From Aridibaculum aurantiacum (GTDB lineage Bacteria > Bacteroidota > Bacteroidia > Chitinophagales > Chitinophagaceae), in the NCBI RefSeq assembly GCF_017355875.1, contig NZ_JAFEWC010000002.1, positions 1 through 64,000 of the forward strand: a DNA stretch of 64,000 nucleotides. The letters run 5' to 3'. Below, piece by piece: positions 45,309 through 53,669 of this stretch. Under the pieces are notes generated by a model that saw nothing but the letters and a program-made list of their open reading frames with translations, ran no database searches and was not told the origin of the DNA. The translations under genes were made by a program, and so were the position numbers. Within the stretch, counting starts at the first letter, position 1. Every line of letters starts with the position of its first letter.

Positions 45309-46976
45309 ATGAAAAACATCTTCCTGTTTCTACTGATCTGGGTTTGCTATTCATGCAAAAAAGCGGGACCCACTGTTGCACAGCCATCTACAGCTGCTAT
45401 CTCTGCTTTACAATGTGCAACCGCCAACATCAGCGGGCAGGCTGTAGCAGGCAGGCCATTTAGCGGTACTTTAATTGTTCCGTATACAGGTGGAAATGGA
45501 GTGGCATATGCAGCAGGTGGCGGCATAGCATCTTCTGGTGTTACAGGTCTTACTGCTGTGCTGCAGGGTGGTACGCTTACCAATGGACAAGGCAGCCTAT
45601 ACTTTACCGTTTCTGGAACACCAGCGAGTGCAGGTGATGCATCTTTTAGTATATCATTTGGCCAACAGGCATGCACTTTTAAACTGCAGGTAGGTGCAGC
45701 TGAACCAACGCAATACGGAACTCCTTTCGCCAATGTGCCCGACAGGCAAGATGCAGTGATCTACCAGGTGAATATGCGTGCATTTAGTGCCAGCAGTAAT
45801 TTTGCCGGCGTAACAGCACGGCTTGATTCCATAAAAGCTTTAGGTGTAAACGTGGTTTACCTGATGCCTATTTACCCGGTAGGTACAACAAGAGCTTTTA
45901 ATTCTCCATACAGTATAAAAGATTTTACTGCCGTGGGTGCTGAGTTCGGTACGCTTACTGACCTGCGTACATTGGTAGATGGTGCACATACCAGGAATAT
46001 GGCTGTTATTGTTGATTGGGTGGCCAATCATACGGCGTGGGATCATCCGTGGATCGTAAGCAACAAAGACTGGTACATGCAGGATGCTGCGGGAAATATA
46101 ATCAGCCCGCCGGGAATGGGTTGGAGTGATGTGGCTCAACTGAATTTCAACAATGCGGCTATGCGGCTTGAAATGATCAGGAGCATGAAGTACTGGATCT
46201 ATGCCGCCAACATAGACGGCTTCCGGTTCGATCATGCTGATGGGCCACCAGTAGATTTCTGGAGGCAAGCGGTTGACTCGCTTCGAGATATCTCTTCACA
46301 TAAATTACTGCTGCTTGCTGAAGGAGCTCGAAACAATCATTTTACTGCCGGGTTTGATATGATCTATGGCTTTGGATTTTTTGGCAACCTGAAAAACGTT
46401 TTTAATAATAATCAGCCTGCTACCATCATTGACGGACTGAACAATATAGAGTATACCAATGCTACCGGTGGTCAGCAGGTGGTGCGGTATACTACCAACC
46501 ATGATGTGAATGGATCGGATGGAACGCCACAGGAAGTGTTTGGAGGCATTCGTGGATCAATGGCAGCTTTTGTGGTAGCCGCTACTATGAAAGGCGTACC
46601 AATGATCTATAATGGCCAGGAAGTAGGCACGCCATTCAGGCTTACTTTTCCTTTTACCAGTGCAGATATTAACTGGAACTTGAACCCTGAGCTGACAACC
46701 GAGTATAAGAAGATCATAGCTTTCAGGAATAGCAGCGCGGCCGTTAGAAGAGGACAATTGGTTTCTTTCACCAACGCCAATGTGTGTGCATTTACCAAAG
46801 AGCAAGGATCCGAAAAAGTGTTTGTCATCTCCAACCTCAGGAACCAAAATATCAGTTTTACATTACCAACTTCTGTGGCTAACAGCACCTGGATAGATGC
46901 TATGAGTAATACAACTGTAGCTCTGGGAGCATCCATTTCATTAGCTCCTTATGCTTATTATTTACTAAAACAATAA
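45309..46976 (+). CDS. GH13 alpha-amylase-family lipoprotein with N-terminal beta-sandwich module
   Basis: A 555-residue retaining alpha-glucan-active enzyme. I start at the ATG at 45309, which opens a lipoprotein-like signal (MKNIFLFLLIWVCYSC). Residues about 34-129 form a Ser/Thr/Gly-rich module (GVTGLTAVLQGGTLTNGQGS, then GTPASAGDASF) similar to ones seen in large Bacteroidota surface proteins. The GH13 barrel follows from about 140: nucleophile D308 (GFRFDHADG), acid/base E338 (LLLAEGA), transition-state D399 (TTNHDVNG). No starch-type SusCD is adjacent. Specificity within GH13 is uncertain. Confidence 0.9.
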   Translation: MKNIFLFLLIWVCYSCKKAGPTVAQPSTAAISALQCATANISGQAVAGRPFSGTLIVPYTGGNGVAYAAGGGIASSGVTGLTAVLQGGTLTNGQGSLYFTVSGTPASAGDASFSISFGQQACTFKLQVGAAEPTQYGTPFANVPDRQDAVIYQVNMRAFSASSNFAGVTARLDSIKALGVNVVYLMPIYPVGTTRAFNSPYSIKDFTAVGAEFGTLTDLRTLVDGAHTRNMAVIVDWVANHTAWDHPWIVSNKDWYMQDAAGNIISPPGMGWSDVAQLNFNNAAMRLEMIRSMKYWIYAANIDGFRFDHADGPPVDFWRQAVDSLRDISSHKLLLLAEGARNNHFTAGFDMIYGFGFFGNLKNVFNNNQPATIIDGLNNIEYTNATGGQQVVRYTTNHDVNGSDGTPQEVFGGIRGSMAAFVVAATMKGVPMIYNGQEVGTPFRLTFPFTSADINWNLNPELTTEYKKIIAFRNSSAAVRRGQLVSFTNANVCAFTKEQGSEKVFVISNLRNQNISFTLPTSVANSTWIDAMSNTTVALGASISLAPYAYYLLKQ

Positions 46977-46985
46977 CCTCCTGCT

Positions 46986-48332
46986 TTGTTGCCCCACTAC
47001 CTTTTCAAGTCTATTATCAACAGGTGTTTAGCAATGTTGCTGCTGGTACTACTGGCAAATGAAAGCCCTGCACAGCAAGCAGTAAAAGGCGTGGAAATCA
47101 TTCCTGTGGATTCGGGCTGGGCGAACAATTCAATCAACGCGGTGGTATTCAGGAAAAATTCTTTAGTTACATTTCGCGATACGCAGTTTATTGCATTCTA
47201 TGATCCAACAAGTCATGTGGTGCTTGGGAAGCGCCGGCTGGGAAGTACAAACTGGATCTTGCAAAAAACAGAACATAAAGGAAATACAAGCGATGCGCAT
47301 AACTCCATCAGCATAATGGTGGATGGTGCGGGTTACCTGCATGTGGCGTGGGATCATCATAACAACGCACTGCGTTATATGCGAAGCATTAGCCCGGGTT
47401 CTTTACAAATGATCAGTAAGATGCCAATGACAGGAAAGCTTGAAGGGCGGGTTAGTTATCCTGAATTTTTCAAGCTACCGAACGGCAACTTGTTGTTTTT
47501 TTACCGCGATGGAGGCTCAGGACAGGGCAATCTCGTGATCAATCAATACAATGTTGTGACCCAACAGTGGGAGCAATTGCATAGCAACCTGGTAGATGGG
47601 CAGAAGAAAAGAAATGCTTATTGGCAGGCGTGTGTAGATGGTGCCGGCACTATTCATGTTTCGTGGGTCTGGCGCGAAAGCCCGGATGTTGCCAGCAACC
47701 ATGACATGGCTTATGCACGTTCTGTTGATGGCGGCAAAACCTGGGAGCGCTCTACGGGTGAAAAATATGTTTTACCTATAACAGCAGCCACTGCTGAATA
47801 TGCGTTGCGTATACCACAAAAGAGCGAGCTGATCAACCAAACATCTATGACTACCGATGATAAAGGCAATCCTTTCATTGCTTCTTATTGGAAAGACAGT
47901 GGAAGCATGGTGCCGCAGTATCACATCATCTTTCACAATGGGAAACAATGGCGGACTGCAACTATACCTATTCGTAAAACTTCTTTTAGTTTAAGTGGTG
48001 TGGGATCTAAACGAATACCTATTTCGCGGCCGCAGGTAATGGTAAAAGGTAAGGGCGATAAGGCATCGGTGTTGCTTGTATTCAGAGATGAAGAAAGGGG
48101 CAGCAAAGTATCTGTTGCTACCAATAAAAAGATGCGCAGGAACCGGTGGAAGGTTTACGATCTTACAAACAGGTCTGTAGGTAGTTGGGAGCCATCATTT
48201 GATACAGAGCTTTGGCGCGAAAAGCAACAACTACATTTGTTTGTTCAGTATGTAGAGCAGGTAGATGGGGAAGGCAAGGCGGCTATCTCTCCACAAATGG
48301 TTGAGGTGCTGGAATGGAAACCAAAATATTAG
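46986..48332 (+). CDS. BNR_4-type beta-propeller, candidate PL24/PL25-like polysaccharide lyase
   Basis: A secreted 448-residue seven-blade-type propeller with BNR/Asp-box-like repeats (RSVDGGKTWERS). The first in-frame codon giving a full signal peptide (to about A29) is TTG at 46986; an ATG at 47034 would leave only a 14-residue leader with no basic n-region. The pattern DAHNSISI (H105) and AWDHHNN (H124/H125), about 20 residues apart, with later Tyr and Arg (Y192, R210), resembles the His-His-Tyr-Arg arrangement of ulvan lyases PL24/PL25, which share this fold. It is co-transcribed with a GH105-type hydrolase that would consume lyase products. The lyase assignment is inference. Confidence 0.8.
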   Translation: MLPHYLFKSIINRCLAMLLLVLLANESPAQQAVKGVEIIPVDSGWANNSINAVVFRKNSLVTFRDTQFIAFYDPTSHVVLGKRRLGSTNWILQKTEHKGNTSDAHNSISIMVDGAGYLHVAWDHHNNALRYMRSISPGSLQMISKMPMTGKLEGRVSYPEFFKLPNGNLLFFYRDGGSGQGNLVINQYNVVTQQWEQLHSNLVDGQKKRNAYWQACVDGAGTIHVSWVWRESPDVASNHDMAYARSVDGGKTWERSTGEKYVLPITAATAEYALRIPQKSELINQTSMTTDDKGNPFIASYWKDSGSMVPQYHIIFHNGKQWRTATIPIRKTSFSLSGVGSKRIPISRPQVMVKGKGDKASVLLVFRDEERGSKVSVATNKKMRRNRWKVYDLTNRSVGSWEPSFDTELWREKQQLHLFVQYVEQVDGEGKAAISPQMVEVLEWKPKY

Positions 48333-48340
48333 TTCAACTT

Positions 48341-49483
48341 ATGATTCAGCGTTCACAGATTTTTCTTCTTTTAGTTTTTACTGTTTTACTAAGCAGTTGC
48401 TCCTCTCAAAAAAGAACTGCTTCTATACATACAAACAAAGCAGAAGTATTATCCATCATCAACAAAGTGAATGGCTATTGGCAGGCAAATCATCCTCCAC
48501 AGCAAAAAGCTTTTTGGGATGTGGCTGCCTACCATACAGGAAATATGGAGGCATATGCAGTGACAAAAAATGAAGCATATAGAAAGTATTCTGAAGCATG
48601 GGCGGAGCATAATAAATGGCAAGGCGCCACATCAAAAAACAAAGCAGAATGGAAATATGCCACGTACGGAGAGAAAAATGATTTTGTATTATTTGGTGAC
48701 TGGCAGATATGCTTTCAAACATATATAGACTTATACAACCTGGATAAAGACCCAAAGAAAATAGAACGTGCTATAGAAGTGATGGAGTACCAAGTGAGCA
48801 CAAAAAACAATAATTATTGGTGGTGGGCCGATGGATTATATATGGTAATGCCGGTGATGACCAAAATGTATAAGCTCACCGGCAACAAGGTTTACCTCGA
48901 CAAGCTGTATGAATATTTTACTTACGCGAAAGGTATTATGTACGACAGCGAAGAGAAGCTTTTTTACCGGGATGCCAAATATGTATATCCAAAACATAAG
49001 AGCGCTAATGGTAAAAAAGATTTTTGGGCACGTGGCGATGGTTGGGTGTTTGCCGGTTTGGCTAAAGTGCTGCAGGATCTGCCGAAAGATAATGAGCACC
49101 GACAAGAGTTTATTTCTATCTATAAAGGAATGGCTGAAGCAATAAAAGCTAGCCAGCAGCAAGAAGGATATTGGACACGAAGTATGTTGGATAGTGCTCA
49201 TGCACCAGGACCTGAAACCAGTGGAACCGCTTTTTTTACTTATGGTTTTCTGTGGGGAATGAACAATGGAATATTACCAGCAAAGGATTATAGGCAAGTA
49301 GTAGAAAAGAGTTGGAAATATCTAACCAAAACAGCCTTGCAACAAGATGGTAAAGTAGGTTATGTTCAGCCTATTGGTGAACGTGCAATCCCAGGGCAGG
49401 TGGTAGATAAAAATTCAACAGCCAATTTTGGTGTGGGTGCTTTTTTATTGGCAGCGTGTGAGATGTATAGGTATCTAAAATAG
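48341..49483 (+). CDS. GH88/GH105-type unsaturated uronyl hydrolase, lipoprotein
   Basis: A 380-residue (alpha/alpha)6-barrel hydrolase that removes 4,5-unsaturated uronic acid from lyase-generated oligosaccharides by hydration. Start chosen at the ATG at 48341, giving a lipobox ending at C20 (LLSSC); the frame extends back to 48314, overlapping the BNR gene. Family cues are WARGDGWVFAGLAKVL, NNYWWWADGLYMVMPVM and PETSGTAFFTYGFLWG. Its pairing with the BNR propeller suggests a lyase-plus-hydrolase module for a uronate-containing polysaccharide (ulvan, glucuronan or rhamnogalacturonan type). Confidence 0.9.
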   Translation: MIQRSQIFLLLVFTVLLSSCSSQKRTASIHTNKAEVLSIINKVNGYWQANHPPQQKAFWDVAAYHTGNMEAYAVTKNEAYRKYSEAWAEHNKWQGATSKNKAEWKYATYGEKNDFVLFGDWQICFQTYIDLYNLDKDPKKIERAIEVMEYQVSTKNNNYWWWADGLYMVMPVMTKMYKLTGNKVYLDKLYEYFTYAKGIMYDSEEKLFYRDAKYVYPKHKSANGKKDFWARGDGWVFAGLAKVLQDLPKDNEHRQEFISIYKGMAEAIKASQQQEGYWTRSMLDSAHAPGPETSGTAFFTYGFLWGMNNGILPAKDYRQVVEKSWKYLTKTALQQDGKVGYVQPIGERAIPGQVVDKNSTANFGVGAFLLAACEMYRYLK

Positions 49484-49508
49484 CATTACACCATTGTGTT
49501 AATGCTAT
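49480..49508 (+). terminator. Hairpin overlapping the GH105 stop codon
   Basis: ATAGCATTA (49480-49488) and TAATGCTAT (49500-49508) form a 9-bp stem whose inner CAC/GTG extends it with one bulged T. The stop codon lies in the left arm. The T run is weak; probably the end of the GH13-BNR-GH105 transcript. Confidence 0.6.
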
Positions 49509-49577
49509 CATTATCTTCTGTTTCTTATGATGTTTTAAGTAACTTTTACACCGGTGGTTAACCCCTATATTTAATCA

Positions 49578-51056
49578 ATGTTTTTGAGCACAAATAGCAA
49601 AATATTTTTCCTGCTGATTTGGTTGATGATTTCAGGGGCTTGTGCCAGTGCTCAAAAAATTGAATACAGCAGGCAGACGTTTTCTCACCCTTATGCTGAT
49701 GTTACACAATTGGTAACAAATATTTCCGGTAAGCACCATTTAATTACTTTTCTGTCTGATAAAAAACCTGCCATTCACATTTTTGACCAGAAGTTGCAAT
49801 TGGTCTCTCAAAGAGAAATAAATTTTAGGTTTAAAAAACAGCAAGTAGTCCATGTAATACCTTTTAAAGAACATTATTTTATTTATGTACATCAACCTGC
49901 AGGTGAAAATGTTATTTGGCGAATTGATGAAGATGGGAAGGCAGTTGAATTGAGTGCTGCACTTAAAGGTTTTATCGATAGCACCCTCAAAAAGAGAATT
50001 ACTAACATAGAAATTTCCAACAACCAGGATGAGCTATTTATTACTTCCAATATTTATTACCCAGAAGTAGAAACGGTAGTAAGTACTGTTGCACAAATGG
50101 ATAAAGATTTAAAAGTTGTGTCTACCAATAAACTCGCTTTTCCTTATAAAGCATCAGATAGATTAAAGCAAGTTGAGCTGCATGGAAAAGATCTTTTTTT
50201 ACTGAAGCGTTCGGTAGATAGTGCAGGCTACACGTTACATTTAATGAAAGGAGATCGTGCAACTGGCAAAATAACCAGGTGTTCCTTTTCAAGTAATGTA
50301 GATTATACATTAGCTGCATTTAATAATAATTCATCTGACTCTTCTATCACGCTGTATTCAATTGTTCGAAATGATATTTTCCTGACTAAAGTGAATAATA
50401 ATTTAGAAGAAATAGTTCCGGTGAGCTTGGTTAAAGGACAATTTAGGGGACGTGTGGCTAGTACATTTTTTTCCGTTCCTGGAATGAAGGAGAGCATTGA
50501 AACAACTCTTCCATTATTCTCCACCCAGTATACGCGACCATACAGGGAGCCTTTGTTGCCAACTGTAGATGCAATCGCAAATGAGCCCAGTGCCTTCCAG
50601 AGAATGTACGAGACCAATGATCAATATGCGCAAAGGCTATTCAGAGAAACTAATATCAATAACAGAAGTAATTCCGATTCTAGGTTAAGGCAAAACCGGC
50701 AATTAACACCTTCTTTTCCTGTGCGTATATCTGTATTAGACAATCAATTTAAATTGATCAATAGCAGGATTATTTCTGCAGAAGAAGAGGATAAACGTAT
50801 TGAAACATCTTCAGTTGCCAATGTGCAGCTTAAGGGCAAAAACTTTTACATTTTTGCTCAACATTTTCCAGGTAAGAAGCAAGGGCTGCTGGCAGTAACC
50901 AATAATGAACAAAATGAATTTACTACCTCTGACATTAGGGTATTTGAGAAGTACAATTTCCTGCTACAACAAGTGCAAGCTGTTGACTACGAATATATCC
51001 TACTACCCTACACGCATAAACGTATGATGGGATTGGTGAAAATAACTTTGAACTAA
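49578..51056 (+). CDS. Secreted protein of unknown function, 492 residues
   Basis: A signal peptide (about 1-25, ending ACASAQ) precedes a sequence rich in short beta-strands with repeating patterns such as 'hhLhDxxhphh' (DQKLQLVSQREI, DKDLKVVSTNKL, DNQFKLINSRII), suggesting a propeller-like fold. A low-complexity polar stretch (about residues 363-380, NNRSNSDSRLRQNRQ) lies in the middle. The gene is visibly AT-richer than its neighbours. No enzyme motif is recognised. It may be an accessory of the adjacent carbohydrate genes, but a hairpin separates it from them, so it is probably a separate transcript. Confidence 0.75.
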   Translation: MFLSTNSKIFFLLIWLMISGACASAQKIEYSRQTFSHPYADVTQLVTNISGKHHLITFLSDKKPAIHIFDQKLQLVSQREINFRFKKQQVVHVIPFKEHYFIYVHQPAGENVIWRIDEDGKAVELSAALKGFIDSTLKKRITNIEISNNQDELFITSNIYYPEVETVVSTVAQMDKDLKVVSTNKLAFPYKASDRLKQVELHGKDLFLLKRSVDSAGYTLHLMKGDRATGKITRCSFSSNVDYTLAAFNNNSSDSSITLYSIVRNDIFLTKVNNNLEEIVPVSLVKGQFRGRVASTFFSVPGMKESIETTLPLFSTQYTRPYREPLLPTVDAIANEPSAFQRMYETNDQYAQRLFRETNINNRSNSDSRLRQNRQLTPSFPVRISVLDNQFKLINSRIISAEEEDKRIETSSVANVQLKGKNFYIFAQHFPGKKQGLLAVTNNEQNEFTTSDIRVFEKYNFLLQQVQAVDYEYILLPYTHKRMMGLVKITLN

Positions 51057-51157
51057 ACGGATGTTTTTTTAAGTAACTAGTCGGTAAAAGAATACTCATA
51101 TTCTGTTGTTGCAATAATTTTTTCTACCTGAGTTATAAGAAGCTGTAAAATATTAGC

Positions 51158-53449
51158 CTATTTGTTTTTGTCGCTAAAGGAATAAGGAAATGCGGCAGTT
51201 GTTGTCCCTCGTTTTTTGTTCGGCTTATCGCTCATTTCAAAATGTAGTTTCGCTCCTTTCATAAGTTCAAAATGCTCCAGGTAATTTTTGTGGTATGGCT
51301 TACCGTTTAGTGTCATCCTATTTATATACCTGTTGTTATCGCTGTTCTTGGGTGCAGATATATGTATTAATTTACCATTCTCTAATTGTAATGTGATTTT
51401 TTTAAAATAGGGTGTACCTAAAACATACTGCGTAGTGCCGGGGCAAACAGGATAAAAACCCATTGCAGAAAATATATACCATGCAGAAGTCTGGCCATTG
51501 TCTTCATCGCCGCAGTAACCATCAGGTGTAGGTCGATACATCCTGTTCATTGTTTCCCTAATCCAGTATTGTGTTTTCCATGTTTCACCAGCCCAATTGT
51601 ACAGGTATATCATATGCTGGATGGGTTGGTTGCCATGAGCATACTGACCCATATTTGCCACCTGCATTTCACGTATCTCATGTATAACACCGCGGTAGTA
51701 ACTTTCATCAAATACAGGAGGCATGATGAACACAGAGTCAAGCATCTTTACAAAATGCCGTTGTCCTCCCATCAGCTCCCTCAGGCCTTTTACATCATGA
51801 AAAACGCTCCACGAGTAATGCCAGCTATTACCTTCAGTAAAAGCATCACCCCACTTGAATGGATTGAACGGCGATTGAAAACTACCATCCTTATTACGTC
51901 CTCTCATCAGCTTCAGTGTTGAATCAAACAGGTTGCGATAGTTCTGGCTTCGCCTGGCGTACAGGTCTATCTCAGCCTGTGGTCTTTTCAATGCCTTTGC
52001 TAACTGGTAGATCGTAAAATCGTTGTAGGCATATTCTAAAGTGCGTGCTGCATTTTCATTAATCTTTACATCGTAAGGAACATAGCCGAGTTCATTATAA
52101 TATTGAACACCTGCGCGTCCTACAGCAGTTAACGGACCTTCATTATTAGCACCTTTTAGCAGCGCTTCGTACAGTGTATTGATATCATACCCACGCAAAC
52201 CTTTTATGTAAGCATCAGCAACTACAGAGGCTGAATTGTTTCCAATCATGACGTTCCTGTAGCCTGGGCTCGACCACTCAGGCAACCATCCGCCCTCCTT
52301 GTAAGCATTTGCGAGCCCTTCCTGCATCTCTTTGTTGATGCTTGGGTACAGCAGGTTAAGGAACGGATACAGTGCACGGAAGGTATCCCAGAAGCCAGTG
52401 CCGCCAAACAAGTAGCCTTTTTCTATTTTACCATTGTACGGGCTGTAATGAACTGCATTGCCTGCGGCATCTATTTCATATAGCTTGTTTGGAAATGAAA
52501 GTGTGCGATACATGCAGGAGTAAAAAGTTCTCACCTGGTCTACAGTGCCACCTTCTACTTTTATTTTGCTCAATAGTTTATTCCAAAGCCCTTTAGATTT
52601 CTGCATGGTAGTATCAAATGATTCATTTGCTACTTCACGCTGCAGGTTTAGTTCTGCCTGCTCATAGCTGATGAATGACGATGCAATCTTTACATTGATC
52701 TTTTCTCCATTACTGGTATTAAATCCAACGACAGCGCCTGCATGATCTGCTGTTACAGTAAGGGAATCTTTTATCAATGTACTATCGCGCCATGTGGTAG
52801 AAAAAGTAAATGGCTTATCAAAAAGCATGACGAAATAGTTCCGGAAGTTTTGAGTAACGCCACCACTGTTGCGCGTAGAATATCCAATGATCTTTTGCTG
52901 ACCTGGAATGATGGTAACAGAAGAGCCGCGGTTGAATGCATCTACTACAACAAACGCACTATCAGTTTGCGGAAATGTAAAACGGAATTGTGCTGCACGT
53001 TCAGATGTTGTTAGCTCTGTTGTTACATCTGCATCGGCGAGGTAAACGCTATAGTAATAAGGCTTGGCTACTTCCGCTTTATGCGAGAACCAACTCGCTC
53101 TATCATTTTGCCTGAACTTCAGGTGATGTGTTACCGGCATGATCGAGAACTGGCCGTAGTCATTCATCCACGGACTTGGCTGGTGCGTTTGTTTGAAGCC
53201 ACGGATCTTGTCTGCACTGTATTGGTATTGCCAGCCATTGCCCATCTCGTTGGTTTGAGGCACCCATAAATTCATTGCCCAGGGTACAGCAATGGCCGGG
53301 TAAGTATTGCCATTAGAAAAGCTGATCTTAGAATCTGTCCCCATCAGCGGGTTCACCCATTCTTCTGGGTTGTTTACCTGTAATACCTGCTGCGCCTTTG
53401 CAGCAAGAGAAATAAAAAGAGTTAGTAAAGCAATGGCAGATTTGAGCAT
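51158..53449 (-). CDS. GH92 alpha-1,2-mannosidase
   Basis: A secreted, calcium-dependent inverting alpha-mannosidase of 763 residues. The ATG at 53449 is preferred over 53476 because it starts a normal signal peptide (MLKSAIALLTLFISLAAKA). GH92 hallmarks are VNPLMGTDS at the N-terminus, GFKQTHQPSPWM, FWDTFRALYP, ENAARTLEYAYNDF, EGNSWHYSW and the catalytic segment GDEDNGQTSAWYIFSAMGFY. It would trim mannose from N-glycan- or mannan-like oligosaccharides and has no PUL partners here. It is convergent with the unknown secreted gene. Confidence 0.95.
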   Translation of the reverse strand: MLKSAIALLTLFISLAAKAQQVLQVNNPEEWVNPLMGTDSKISFSNGNTYPAIAVPWAMNLWVPQTNEMGNGWQYQYSADKIRGFKQTHQPSPWMNDYGQFSIMPVTHHLKFRQNDRASWFSHKAEVAKPYYYSVYLADADVTTELTTSERAAQFRFTFPQTDSAFVVVDAFNRGSSVTIIPGQQKIIGYSTRNSGGVTQNFRNYFVMLFDKPFTFSTTWRDSTLIKDSLTVTADHAGAVVGFNTSNGEKINVKIASSFISYEQAELNLQREVANESFDTTMQKSKGLWNKLLSKIKVEGGTVDQVRTFYSCMYRTLSFPNKLYEIDAAGNAVHYSPYNGKIEKGYLFGGTGFWDTFRALYPFLNLLYPSINKEMQEGLANAYKEGGWLPEWSSPGYRNVMIGNNSASVVADAYIKGLRGYDINTLYEALLKGANNEGPLTAVGRAGVQYYNELGYVPYDVKINENAARTLEYAYNDFTIYQLAKALKRPQAEIDLYARRSQNYRNLFDSTLKLMRGRNKDGSFQSPFNPFKWGDAFTEGNSWHYSWSVFHDVKGLRELMGGQRHFVKMLDSVFIMPPVFDESYYRGVIHEIREMQVANMGQYAHGNQPIQHMIYLYNWAGETWKTQYWIRETMNRMYRPTPDGYCGDEDNGQTSAWYIFSAMGFYPVCPGTTQYVLGTPYFKKITLQLENGKLIHISAPKNSDNNRYINRMTLNGKPYHKNYLEHFELMKGAKLHFEMSDKPNKKRGTTTAAFPYSFSDKNK

Positions 53450-53606
53450 GACTAAAAGTAAGAAAGCTGCAAGCAATTATCATCATCAGCAGTAACCTGT
53501 ATGGATATAAACTAGTTTTTTACAACTCCTGATACAGGCGTTGCTGTGTTAGAAGCCACAACAAAAAGATTATATCGTTTACTTGTTGCTGAAAATGTTT
53601 TACATC

Positions 53607-53638
53607 ATAATGGCTACCTCTAATGAAGTAGCCATTAT
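53607..53638 (-). terminator. Terminator of the DUF4132 operon
   Basis: A perfect 11-bp stem (ATAATGGCTAC and GTAGCCATTAT, 10-base loop) lies 32 bases past the DUF4132 stop on the minus strand. The rest of 53450-53606 shows nothing beyond the expected GH92 promoter. Confidence 0.65.
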
Positions 53639-53669
53639 ATTTAGTTCAATCACTAATTACCGATTGCTG

